In this document: in pieces, positions 1-10,187 of the stretch | Layout of the letters: each line of letters begins with the position of its first letter | Position numbering within the stretch: the stretch's first letter is position 1 | Source: Sorghum bicolor | Lineage: Eukaryota > Streptophyta > Magnoliopsida > Poales > Poaceae | DNA: 64,000 bases | Direction: 5' to 3' | Assembly: GCF_000003195.3 (NCBI RefSeq) | Contig: NC_012876.2 | Location: forward strand, 7,380,665-7,444,664 | The notes under the pieces: generated by a model | What the model was told of the DNA's origin: nothing | The model's database searches: none | Seen by the model: the letters and a program-made list of their open reading frames with translations, nothing else | Made by a program: the position numbers and the translations under genes

Positions 1-1110
1 TAAATATGATGATAAATATTGGGAAAAAGGGCTATGGTGCAATTGACTTCGGTCGGGTTGACCTAGACCCTCCGTAAGGACTTCTCTGTAAGCGACAATC
101 CGGGACTTACAGTGCAACCGTGGTGGTTATATGGCTCTAACTTTAGCTCAGTAATAGGATCTCATCTAGCTGGTTAGAGGTTACCCGAAAGGGCGCAAGA
201 GGGGCTTGCCACTTTGGGTATAGAACTGCTTCTGTTCCTATGTGTATAGCCGTGATGGAAATGTGCCATAAGAAAGGGGGGTTCTCTATATCTGCCTGCC
301 GAGGAAACCTCGCGGCCCTAACTGGTTAGACGTGGCCTATGGAAGGCTTCATAGTGTTCCCTGCCCGCTCACCTTGGCAGTGTTAGTGGGTCTTGCAAAC
401 CCCGGGCATATGGGTAACACGACTTACGGGAAAAGTGCACACCTCTGCGCAGAGTTTGATCAAATTGGTATACTAGCCGTGCTCTCGAACATGAGCGGCC
501 TTGGACCCTTACGGAATAGTTGGGTGTGGATGGTTATGGGAAATAACTAATGAAACGCTGACGTATTGATCGTGATGATTAATGTGGTTTAACCGTGATG
601 GTGATGGTGTTAGCCGTGAAGGTTAACGGTGTTATTATCATGTACTCATTTGGGCTAATTGGAAGCTTAAGCATAATTGATGATTAAATAGAATTAAAAC
701 ATTGACCAATTAAAATGCTAACTGCAGTAGCCAGTGTCTAACCTTTTTGAGCCGCATAAATTCCTATGTTATGCTTGCGGAGTACGAGATGTACTCACGC
801 TTGTCTTTTTATTTCTTTTGGACAAAAATCCCGGATGGGTAACAGATGACAGCTATTACGAGGAATTTCCGGAGGACTTCTAGGTTGGCGATCCCCCAGT
901 CGGTCGTCCCTGTGTTGGAGTTATCTTACCATAGCTAGTTATGAGTTTATTTTCCGTTTGTCGCAGACTTTGATATATTTGTGTTGTAATAACGTTTTGT
1001 AAGACACTTGTGATGATACATTTGTAATTTGTCGACTTGTGTGCGCGACTATTCCTGGGGCGCACATGAGATTATTGTACTCAAATTTATCCTTAAATTT
1101 GGGTGTGACA
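1..1110 (+). repeat. 3' part of a Tekay-type LTR, family B (cut by window start)
   Basis: This matches 54752-55861 almost base for base and also 45447-46553, so it is the last ~1.1 kb of the 2.94-kb LTR of family B. It ends in GGGTGTGACA at 1110. Where the two LTRs of element B differ (for example GGTCGGG against GATTGGG near position 50, and TCGAACATG against TCGGACATG near 485), this copy agrees with the 3' LTR. It is therefore a duplicate of that 3' LTR. Small open frames inside it recur in every LTR copy and have no protein support. Confidence 0.9.
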
Positions 1111-1560
1111 TCTAACTCATTTATCCCCATTCCGTGAGGCCTTTTAGCTATAGGTGCAGTATCAGGTGGTAATTTGATAATATTTAATTCAATGTCTCCG
1201 GTCAAGAAGCATACCTGGCAGCTTATCCGAAAAAAAATCATCTGGAAATTTATTCACAACTACTACTTTCTCTTCACACTCCATCTCCGTAGTATATTTC
1301 TTCATCCAATCCAAACCCAAGATTACATCTATGCTTGGAGTTCTCATAAGCATAGGACTGACAGGGAAATCTACCCCCCTTAAAATGAGATTTATTGGGG
1401 GATACTGGAGACTATTTCTCCTATAGTTTTTAGATGCTACACATCATAGTCTTTTAAATTTCTTGTACCAAGTCTCTTAATCCAAGGTTGGTTTCAACAC
1501 TAAGTTCCATCTATTGGTACCTTTATCGCCAATAAGTTGTTTCACTCTCATATTGCATAT
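1111..1560 (-). pseudogene. pol remnant of element C/D (protease end to RT start)
   Basis: Read on the minus strand, this degenerate stretch resembles the end of a Ty3/gypsy aspartic protease (DVILGLDWMKK) and the linker into reverse transcriptase ([18 protein letters not shown]), with frame breaks. On the right it is cut by element A after GTAAC at 1561-1565; on the left it abuts the LTR of family B. The same remnant recurs at 55862-56311. Its upstream continuation is 12711-17182, on the far side of element A. Confidence 0.8.
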
Positions 1561-1565
1561 GTAAC

Positions 1566-4132
1566 TGAAGCGCCCCTGGTAAACCAGGAACTCAAATGTG
1601 ATACAATACTAGTCCCAGGAGGCTAGTAACACATTTATTACATCAGATAAGTTTCAGCGCAGTAGTCTTGGAAAGCGTGGACAAGGAAGGCACGCTATAA
1701 TAATAAGACACCAAAATACAACACAGGTCCAAAGGACCCAGAAACAAACGATATCGCCATCGAACATCTGACGAGTCCCAATGCCACAGGCTTAGTTGGG
1801 TGCAGACACGACCTTACTCGAACGCCACTTCGGGATCGAAGTCCGGATCTTCCTCTGTTTAATAAAGCAAGGGTGAGTACAAAGTACTCAGCAAATCCAA
1901 CCTTACCCTACGGAAGGGGATAACAGTATATATGCATATGGATAAATCAAGGATGAGGCTTAGTTTTATTTGCATAAAGCTATCTTTTTACACATGCAAG
2001 GTTTCATTTCACAAATACTGTTGTAAAAGACCTCTTTTTCCACATATGATAGTATTTCTGAAAATGGGGGTTTGATCACAATTTTAAGTGTTGTTGAACC
2101 CTTGTTCCCACAACACAATGGCAGTCAACCATTTATTTCTAAAATCACACTCACTCTCATATTTTCACTCATCCCATCCCATCTAGTTGTTGAAACCAAA
2201 CCATAACCCGTCCGAGACCGCGGACACGGCTATCCAGATAGATTTACACTCTGCAGAGGTTGTACACTTTTCCCACAAGTAGGATACCATAACTTACACC
2301 GTCGTGCAAGCACAGATCCATCAAAGTCATTACCCTCCATAGCTAAGTAATGGCGCTCACCACGGGAACACTAAGGCCACATCTCATGATACCATAATAA
2401 TTCACAAAGCTCTTTTCATATATTTCCACAATTTCACATACATCACTTAGTGTCCCGTTGCACACCTGCCTCCAGGTGATTGCCATACTAACTAGAGGGA
2501 TTTAGACTAAGCCTTTCCCATGCAAGGCGAGTGGTTGTACGATAAATGAGTTAGGCAAGATGAATCATCAACTCAGTCCTTAATCGAGACAAGGCGGATA
2601 TCTTCACGCTTAACCCCGCAAGGTATAAGCCACAACACCAGGACATCCCCAAAAGAGATCTCATCCGCCCCATCTCCATAGTAATCACATCTATAACTTG
2701 TTCATTAACCCTTTCACAATACCCACAATTTATTTTCACCACTCACACCTTTTACTTTTAAAATCATTATATTTGATAAAATACAACGATGAGTATCCAG
2801 AATGAGTAACAAGTCCTAAGCATACTAAATAATAATATTTCTGTCATAGCATATTATTTTGTTCTTAGGTTCGAACAAGATAATTACCGGGTAATATCAA
2901 TTCAAGGATGGCTATTCAACAGGTTTTAACTAAGCAGCGAAAATACTTCGTACATATATCGTACATGCAATATTTAAAACGGCTTCTACGGGTTGTGTTT
3001 AAAAATAGGATCAATATGCATCAAAGGGGATCGGTTGGACTTGCCTCCGTCGGCGTCCTCGGCAAACTCCTGCTGACAGTCCGGGTCCTCGGCGTCAAAC
3101 TCGCGGTACTCGTCTCCAACGTTCTCGTTTTCCGGCTCGTTCACTCCGTCAACTAAAATACGCGACGAACGACACAGACAATAGGCACAGATAAATAATC
3201 ATATAAATTCAAATGAGCTCCAAAAATCATGAAATTAATATGGGAGGTAGATCATGATTTTAGATGAATTTAGGAAAAAGAATTATTAAAATCAGAGTTA
3301 GCATCTGGCATTTGTGAAATGGCCGGAATTTAATCATGCGAAAAAGGCTAACGATGATTAAGGAATGGATGCTTCACGTGGGCATTTGTTTGGCTGGTAG
3401 TGCATGTTGCATGCATGCATGTACTATTTGGAGTTAATGCTTGGCCCACACATGCATGGTTAGAGACAAATTAGCAGGGGTCATTAGAACTCTTCTGTAT
3501 GTCATGGTTCTATTCGTGGAGTTCTTGGCAGTGAACCGGTACAGACAAATACATGGAAAAATACAGAAAAATACTACAGAAAGACAGAGAAGAGCAAGGA
3601 GATGCTCATGAGCTGCTCACCTCGTCTTCCGACGACAGTCGAGCTCGGCTTCTGCGTATGGCCGTATACGGTATACGCGAAGTGAGAGCGAGTGAGCGAG
3701 TGAGTGAACGTGTTTCTCGGGTGGTGAGAGTGAGCACCCGAGGCTGGCTTTTTATAGGCCAAAGCGCTCAGCTGCGTGCCATTAAAAATGCTACTGTAGC
3801 GCATGGTCGGTGCCTAATTTCATACGAAGGACGATGTCCCATTTGCATGCACGTTGCATGCAAATGGACGGTGCCTAATCACCGTGTCCTTGCATGCAGG
3901 TGCATGCAAATGGTCGGTGGCATGTCCTGCATGCATGCATGAGATATATATTCGTGTAGGTGCACTGCTATGTTTTCTCGCATGTAAGCTTGCTGGTACT
4001 TGCTATTATTTGTGCGCGAAAAATATGGATGGAGATACTATAGAGCTCAAATTATTTTATAGTTTTTGAAATATATTTTGAAAATAATTTTTAATGCGAG
4101 TGATTTTCGAATGTGAATTTTTGGATGTTACA
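1566..4132 (-). repeat. 3' LTR of element A
   Basis: On the minus strand it runs from TGTAACATCC to GGGGCGCTTCA, the TG...CA ends expected of an LTR. A TATA-like TATAAAAA on the minus strand lies at 3749-3756. The U3 part (about 3757-4132) holds several TGCATGCA-type motifs, including runs near 3845-3910 and 3930-3945. A near-identical copy is the 5' LTR at 10188-12710. Confidence 0.95.
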
Positions 4133-4135
4133 AAC

Positions 4136-7100
4136 CTACCCCCACTTAAAAGGAATCTCGTCCTCGAGATTCGGCTGGGTCCTAAATAGATGGGGAAACT
4201 CTTTTCTCAGAGCATCTTCTCTTTCCCATGTTGCTTCTGCTTCAGTGTGTCTACTCCACTGAACACGACAAATTCGGACTGTTGTCGTTCGAGTTTGCTT
4301 GGTGACTGTATCTAGGATTTTTATCGGCACTTCTTGATATCTTAGGTCGTCTTGTAAATCAACTGTGTCTGGCGATATTTGCTCCTCTGGTACTCTAAGA
4401 CATTTCTTCAATTGGGAGACATGAAACACATTGTGTATATCTGACATTTCTTCAGGTAGCCGAATACGATAGGCTACAACACCAATCCTCTGTAATACTT
4501 GATATGGTCCAATATACCGAGGTGCTAGCTTGCCTCTGACTTGGAACCTTCGAGTTCCTCGAATAGGAGAGACTTTGACATACACAAAATCTCCAACTGC
4601 AAAACTTAACTCCCGCCTTCTTTTATCAGAATAGCTCTTTTGACGTGATTGTGCCTCTTTCAATTTTTCTCTGATTTCAGCTACACGATCTTCTGCTTCT
4701 TTTATAAGGGCTGGTCCAAGCAAGGTTCGTTCTCCAACTTCTGACCACATCAATGGGGTTCTACATTTTCTTCCATACAGGGACTCAAAAGGTGACATGC
4801 CCAAACTAGCTTGGTAACTGTTATTATAGGAGAACTCTGCATAAGTTAGGCTTTTCTCCCAATCTTTACCATATGTGAGCACATATGCTCTTAGCATATC
4901 TTCCATAATCTGATTTACTCTTTCAGTCTGGCCATCTGTTTGAGGATGATAAGCTGAGCTAAAATCTAGCTTGGTTCCCATAGCTTCATGCAAACTTTTC
5001 CAGAACTTAGAGGTAAATTGGGTACCTCGGTCAGATACAATCCTACTTGGCACACCATGCAATTTGACTATGTTATCCACATATAACTGGGCTAACTTGT
5101 CTCCACTATATTTGGTGCGCACAGGTATGAAGTGAGCAACCTTGGTAAGGCAGTCCACTATTACCCATATTGAATCATTTCCTTTCAGAGTTTTGGGTAA
5201 TCCATTCACAAAATCCATGCCTATCTCATCCCATTTCCAAACAGGAATAGGCAATGGCTGGAGCAAGCCTGCTGGTTTCTGATGCTCCGCTTTAACCCTT
5301 TGGCAAACATCACATTGTGCAACAAATCGTGCCACATCAGCTTTCATGCCATTCCACCAATATCTTTCTTTTAGGTCCATGTACATCTTGGTGGCACCAG
5401 GGTGGATAGAATAAGCTGAGTTATGGGCTTCATCAAGGATTAATTCTTGAAACTTTCCCTCCTTGGGCACACAAATCCTGTTTTTATACCACAATACTCC
5501 TTTGTTATCCACTCTAAAGTATGGAGCTTTATTTTCTCCAGTTTGCTCACGAATCTTCATCAGATCCTTATCCTTATGTTGCATCTGTTTGATTTCTTCC
5601 ACAAGAGTTGGCTGCACCATCAGACTGCCATTTTGAGGTTGACGTACTATATGCATGTTCAACTGTGCTATCTCTTCTTGTAGGTGAGTGTTCTTAGGCA
5701 CCAACTGCTGACCATATGACCTTCTGCTTAGGGCATCTGCTACCACGTTGGCCTTTCCTGGGTGGTAATAAATCTCAAGGTTGTAGTCCTTGATTAATTC
5801 CAACCATCTTCTTTGCCTTAGGTTCAAGTCTGACTGTGTGAAGATGTACTTCAAACTCTTGTGATCAGTGTAGATTTCACACTTGTTTCCAATGAGGTAG
5901 TGTCTCCAAATCTTGAGAGCATGCACTATAGCTGCTAACTCTAAATCATGGGTAGGGTAATTTTGCTCATGAGGTCTAAGCTGACGAGATGCATAAGCAA
6001 CCACTTTTCCTCCTTGCATGAGAACACATCCTAAACCTTGTCTTGAGGCATCACAGTATATGATGAAATCTTGGTGAATGTCTGGCAAGGTTAACACTGG
6101 TGCTGTTGTTAGTCTCTTCTTCAACTCTTGGAAACTCTTCTCACATGATTCTGTCCAAGTGAATTTCTTATCCTTCCTAAGAAGCTCTGTCATGGGTCTG
6201 GCTATCTTGGAAAATCCTTCTATAAACCTTCGATAATATCCAGCTAATGCAAGAAAACTTCTAACCTCACTCACATTGGTGGGTTGCTGCCAATGGGAGA
6301 CAGCTTCTACTTTCTCAGGGTCAACTGCAACTCCTTCAGCTGTCAAGATATGGCCTAGAAATGCAACCTTCTCAAGCCAAAATTCACACTTGCTGAATTT
6401 AGCATACAACTTGTGTCTTCTTAGCTTTTCCAACACTACTCTCAAGTGTTGCCCATGTTCTTCAGCACTCTTAAAGTAGATAAGTATGTCATCAATGAAG
6501 ACTACAACAAACTTATCTAACTCTTCCATGAATACCTTATTCATGAGGTTCATGAAATAGGCAGGGGCATTGGTTAATCCAAAGGACATCACTGTAAACT
6601 CATATTGTCCATATCTGGTTATAAAGGCTGTCTTGGGAACATCACTATTCTTGATCTTGAGCTGGTGATAACCTGATCTCAAATCAATCTTAGAGAAATA
6701 CTTGGCTCCTTTAAGCTGATCAAAAAGATCATCTATCCTTGGCAGGGGATACTTATTCTTGATGGTGACTTCATTTAGGGACCTATAATCCACACACATC
6801 CTCATACCTCCATCTTTCTTCTTCACAAACAAAACTGGGGCTCCCCATGGTGAAGAACTAGGTCTAATATAGCCTTTCTGCTGCAATTCTCTTAGCTGCT
6901 CTTTCAGTTTAGCTAACTCTGCTGGAGCCATTCTGTAAGGTCTCTTGGCTATGGGGGCAGTCCCGGGGATAAGATCAATGTTGAACTCTATATCCCTGTC
7001 TGGTGGCATCCCAGGTAGTTCCTCAGGGAATACATCAGGGTATTCTTGCACTATTGGTATTTCCTCTATGGTCCTTGCATCCAAGTTGAAGACCATTGGA

Positions 7101-8788
7101 TTAACTTTAGACCCTCGGGTTTGGCATTTCACTTTAATCCCTTCATGGTTAACTAATGATACTTCCTTGGTTGCACAACTAATAATTCCATTGTGTCTGG
7201 TTAACCAATCCATTCCAAGGATAACATCTATTCCTTTGGACTTGAGCACTACTAAGTCTCCTAAGAAAACTACCCCACTTAGAATGATCCTTACATTTGA
7301 ACAACCTAGATGACATTTGATGTCAGACCCAGGTGTTCGGGTTATTAGGGGTAACTTTAGTAGTACTGTGGGTATTTGATGCTTCTCAACAAAACTTGAT
7401 GATATGAATGAATGTGATGCTCCAGAATCAAATAATACTGTTGCAAGTACTGAATCGACTAAGAACTCACCAAGTACCACTCCTGAAGCAGTCTGAGCAT
7501 CTTGAGCATGAATATGGTTGACACGGGCTCTACCATAGGATTGTTGAGGTTGCTTCATCATCTGGCTATTATTGTTGGTGTTGCTATTGTTGCGAGGGAA
7601 ACCACGGTTGACTCCAGACACTGCAGGTCTTGGTCCATTAACAGTGTGGGACTGAGTGGATACTGCTGGTGGGTTGTTCTTGTAGGGACAGTTGGCGATG
7701 TAGTGTCCAGTCTCATGGCAATTAAAGCAAGTTCTGACATTGTTTGTGACTTGACTAGTGCTGTTCTGTTGAGTCTTGCCATAAGTTTGATTCTGATAGG
7801 TTGTCTTGGGCTGATATGATGTCTGCATTTGGTTATTGGAGATACTAGCAGGAGAGCGAAACTGCATTGGGGCTTGAGTCCGCTGGCTCGGTTGGCTAAA
7901 GGTTTTCAGCCTCTGGGATCTAGCACCATCTTGAACCTTGCGCTCCAGAAACTTGCGCTTGTTTTCCTTCCTTTCTTCAGTCTTGGCCACATCAGTCAGA
8001 ATGGTCCTGTTCATCAAGGTGTTGAAGTCTGTATAGATCTGTGGGGTCATGAGGGTTCTGAGCTCACAGGTCAATCCTTCTATGAACTTTGTCTGCTTCT
8101 TGGCATCAGTATTGACCAATTCTGGGGCATAGCGAGACAACTCAGTGAATTGGAAGATGTATTCACTCAGGGTTTTATTTCCTTGCTTCAAGTTGCGAAA
8201 TTCATCAGCTTTCAGCTTCATGATCCCATCTGGAATGTGGTACCGGCGGAATTCATCCACAAATTCTTCCCATGTGATAGTGTTTGCATTGTCCACAGCT
8301 CCACTATAGGCTTCCCACCAAGAAAGGGCAATTCCTGTCAGCTGATGAGATGCTAGCAGAACTCTATCCCTTCCATCACAGTGGATTGTGTCCAACTTTC
8401 TTTCAATCACCTTAAGCCAATCATCTGCTTCCATGGGGTTGTCAGATCCAGTAAAGGTGGGTGGCTTAAGCCTCATGAACTCAGTCATCTTGTCTTGGAC
8501 TCCGGCTCCACGGTTGTTCCTAGGGCGGTTCATGCCTTGAGCCAAGGTCTCCAGAAGGCGAGTCTGAGTTGCCATGACTTGTGCCAAGTCAATTACTGGA
8601 GGAGGGGGCAAGTCATCTCCTTCATTATGGTTCCTAGTCTGACTCACTTCATCTTCATGAATACCATCCACATTTGCATTGGCTTGACTTCCATTTGGAT
8701 TTTGGCTTTGTCTACTAGCTGCACGACCACTTGGTTGAGAGCGGGTAGCTGGTTTGGGAGGCATCTGTTGGTTAAGATGAGAAAGCAT
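4136..8788 (-). CDS. gag-pol: Gag-Pol polyprotein with chromodomain (element A)
   Basis: This single open frame of 1550 residues encodes all proteins for reverse transcription and integration. From the N-terminus: retrotransposon Gag core (about 125-230), CCHC zinc knuckle (354-367, [14 protein letters not shown]), aspartic protease (DSGASHSF, D454), reverse transcriptase (FIDD at 764-767), RNase H (D913), integrase zinc finger (from H1129), integrase core with D1192, D1253 and E1289 (D,D-35-E spacing), and a chromodomain (about 1486-1535) that in this clade is thought to steer integration to heterochromatin. Against the sister copy E it has unusual changes, such as a Cys in VDCLTK (Arg in E) and a Phe in DDILIYF (Ser in E). 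The frame is intact but activity is uncertain. The chosen start gives the longest frame; a second Met nine codons in (MPPKPATRS) is equally plausible. Confidence 0.93.
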   Translation of the reverse strand: MLSHLNQQMPPKPATRSQPSGRAASRQSQNPNGSQANANVDGIHEDEVSQTRNHNEGDDLPPPPVIDLAQVMATQTRLLETLAQGMNRPRNNRGAGVQDKMTEFMRLKPPTFTGSDNPMEADDWLKVIERKLDTIHCDGRDRVLLASHQLTGIALSWWEAYSGAVDNANTITWEEFVDEFRRYHIPDGIMKLKADEFRNLKQGNKTLSEYIFQFTELSRYAPELVNTDAKKQTKFIEGLTCELRTLMTPQIYTDFNTLMNRTILTDVAKTEERKENKRKFLERKVQDGARSQRLKTFSQPSQRTQAPMQFRSPASISNNQMQTSYQPKTTYQNQTYGKTQQNSTSQVTNNVRTCFNCHETGHYIANCPYKNNPPAVSTQSHTVNGPRPAVSGVNRGFPRNNSNTNNNSQMMKQPQQSYGRARVNHIHAQDAQTASGVVLGEFLVDSVLATVLFDSGASHSFISSSFVEKHQIPTVLLKLPLITRTPGSDIKCHLGCSNVRIILSGVVFLGDLVVLKSKGIDVILGMDWLTRHNGIISCATKEVSLVNHEGIKVKCQTRGSKVNPMVFNLDARTIEEIPIVQEYPDVFPEELPGMPPDRDIEFNIDLIPGTAPIAKRPYRMAPAELAKLKEQLRELQQKGYIRPSSSPWGAPVLFVKKKDGGMRMCVDYRSLNEVTIKNKYPLPRIDDLFDQLKGAKYFSKIDLRSGYHQLKIKNSDVPKTAFITRYGQYEFTVMSFGLTNAPAYFMNLMNKVFMEELDKFVVVFIDDILIYFKSAEEHGQHLRVVLEKLRRHKLYAKFSKCEFWLEKVAFLGHILTAEGVAVDPEKVEAVSHWQQPTNVSEVRSFLALAGYYRRFIEGFSKIARPMTELLRKDKKFTWTESCEKSFQELKKRLTTAPVLTLPDIHQDFIIYCDASRQGLGCVLMQGGKVVAYASRQLRPHEQNYPTHDLELAAIVHALKIWRHYLIGNKCEIYTDHKSLKYIFTQSDLNLRQRRWLELIKDYNLEIYYHPGKANVVADALSRRSYGQQLVPKNTHLQEEIAQLNMHIVRQPQNGSLMVQPTLVEEIKQMQHKDKDLMKIREQTGENKAPYFRVDNKGVLWYKNRICVPKEGKFQELILDEAHNSAYSIHPGATKMYMDLKERYWWNGMKADVARFVAQCDVCQRVKAEHQKPAGLLQPLPIPVWKWDEIGMDFVNGLPKTLKGNDSIWVIVDCLTKVAHFIPVRTKYSGDKLAQLYVDNIVKLHGVPSRIVSDRGTQFTSKFWKSLHEAMGTKLDFSSAYHPQTDGQTERVNQIMEDMLRAYVLTYGKDWEKSLTYAEFSYNNSYQASLGMSPFESLYGRKCRTPLMWSEVGERTLLGPALIKEAEDRVAEIREKLKEAQSRQKSYSDKRRRELSFAVGDFVYVKVSPIRGTRRFQVRGKLAPRYIGPYQVLQRIGVVAYRIRLPEEMSDIHNVFHVSQLKKCLRVPEEQISPDTVDLQDDLRYQEVPIKILDTVTKQTRTTTVRICRVQWSRHTEAEATWEREDALRKEFPHLFRTQPNLEDEIPFKWG

Positions 8789-9240
8789 TAGATAAGGGTT
8801 AGATCTATTGAGTGATGTTGTTTTTTTGTTATGGCGTTATATTTTAAAAAGGTGCAAGTCTTAAGACTTGCTATCCCGTAAGGGAACAACATAGAGCACT
8901 CAATTATTTAGCACAACCAACAAGCACAAATATATATTTTGAATAAGAGGGCGGTTTACAACATAGTAATGGAGGAAATAAGCGTACTACAATACGGTTC
9001 ATCTACTTTGGGGGTTGAACAAAAGTGAAGTAAACTTCACTTCCCTAAGACATAAGGAGGAACTAGGTGCTACTATTCTTCAACTTCTTCGGACAGAACG
9101 GCTTCATTCCCTTGGTGTTGAGGAGGATCACGCTTCCGGCATTTGTGGTTCTTCTTTTGGACTAAGAGGTGGGTCACTGTCTTCTTTTGGTGCTGGCTGG
9201 GTGAGAAGGGGAAATCCTTCTTCCTTAGTGGACTCCAACT
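8789..9240 (-). other. Spacer between ORF0 and gag-pol (element A), with an 18-bp palindrome
   Basis: No coding frame is supported here. It contains the perfect inverted repeat GCAAGTCTTAAGACTTGC at 8854-8871, which is conserved in element E at 63605-63622. In the genomic RNA it lies just upstream of the gag start. Confidence 0.7.
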
Positions 9241-10041
9241 CTAAAGTTCATGAGAGGCTTCTGTGGGTGGGAAAGCTGATGGCCCTTCTATGTCCATCTT
9301 TCTTTTGGTTTTTAGGGACATGATTGGGATACCTTTTAGGACTATGGGCTCTTGGTCTTCCACTGCTAACATCCTTCTTTTGATCCTGGTGATAAGGTAG
9401 GCATCCTTCAACTCCTGAGCATGGTGGTCTTCAGCTGTCTTCAAGACTTTAGCAATGGCAGTTTCACGACTCTCGGCTGCAGCTGCTTGGGCCTGAGCTT
9501 CCGCGAGCTGCACATGGAGCTTTCTAACTATGATCTCGGCTTCCTCCGCACGATGGATGCACTTGCTTAACTCTGAGGCCTGCTCATCATATTGCTTATC
9601 TAGAGCAAGTAGGTATGTGGTCATGAATACCACAGTTGGGTCATCTTCAAGTGAGTAACGTCCTTGCAAGAGCTCCATGCGGGTTCTCCAAACTGGTCGG
9701 TCTTTTTCGTCAGGTGGAAAGAACCTCATGGGTGTACGTGTGATGGGCTTCTCGTAGATCTGGCATAGGTACCTCAAGACTTTGCGGGCGACGGCTTGAT
9801 ATGTATCTGCAAACCGAAATCCGGTCGCAGTCATGCTCCAAGCTTCAGCTATATTAGGGAAGTCCTCACTTTTCCCAATATAGACGGTAACTTCACACCG
9901 CTCAGTCTCATGCTCTTCATATTCTCTGCCTTCATATTCTGGGCGATCCTTGATTCCAAGTTTCTGCATGGTAGCATACAAGAGCTTAGGAAAGCCTTCT
10001 ACACTTAGACAGTGACTGCTGGTCCAAACTCCTTCTGCCAT
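9241..10041 (-). CDS. ORF0: extra protein upstream of gag in element A, function unknown
   Basis: The frame of 266 residues lies between the primer-binding site and gag, in the sense of the element. The N-terminal ~130 residues look globular, with a conserved-looking core VLRYLCQIYEKPITRTP. Residues about 150-220 are Ala/Glu/Gln-rich with heptad character, a probable coiled coil (AEEAEI, AQAQAAAAES). The C-terminus is basic, then Ser/Pro-rich. No signal peptide, membrane segment or catalytic motif is visible. An extra ORF in this position is known in RIRE3/RIRE8-type rice elements (recalled family knowledge), but I know of no established function. Element B carries a counterpart at 46748-47692 with the same plan and a similar RYLC...P..T core. 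The start is the first Met after the leader. Confidence 0.75.
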   Translation of the reverse strand: MAEGVWTSSHCLSVEGFPKLLYATMQKLGIKDRPEYEGREYEEHETERCEVTVYIGKSEDFPNIAEAWSMTATGFRFADTYQAVARKVLRYLCQIYEKPITRTPMRFFPPDEKDRPVWRTRMELLQGRYSLEDDPTVVFMTTYLLALDKQYDEQASELSKCIHRAEEAEIIVRKLHVQLAEAQAQAAAAESRETAIAKVLKTAEDHHAQELKDAYLITRIKRRMLAVEDQEPIVLKGIPIMSLKTKRKMDIEGPSAFPPTEASHEL

Positions 10042-10172
10042 CTGAGAGACATAGATGAGAGTAAATATTTTTTTTCAAATAGAGGGAAGAGGGTAAGAAC
10101 TTTTGTAAAATACGTTTATTTAGTAAAATACTGGTCCAGAAAACCCTAAGGTCGCGTCCTACAGCCAGCTAC

Positions 10173-10185
10173 GGCTCTGATACCA
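10173..10185 (-). other. Primer-binding site of element A
   Basis: On the minus strand it reads TGGTATCAGAGCC, complementary to the 3' end of initiator methionine tRNA as in most plant LTR retrotransposons. It lies 2 nt inside the 5' LTR edge at 10188. Confidence 0.9.
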
Positions 10186-10187
10186 CC

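Noticed and set aside
332..550. 72-codon frame present three times (332, 45775, 55083)
   Set aside because: It recurs only because the LTR recurs; it has no family signature or start context, and its changes are not codon-biased.
7502..8791. Plus-strand frames of 105-175 codons opposite gag
   Set aside because: Antisense shadows of the gag-pol frame; the same ones appear opposite element E.
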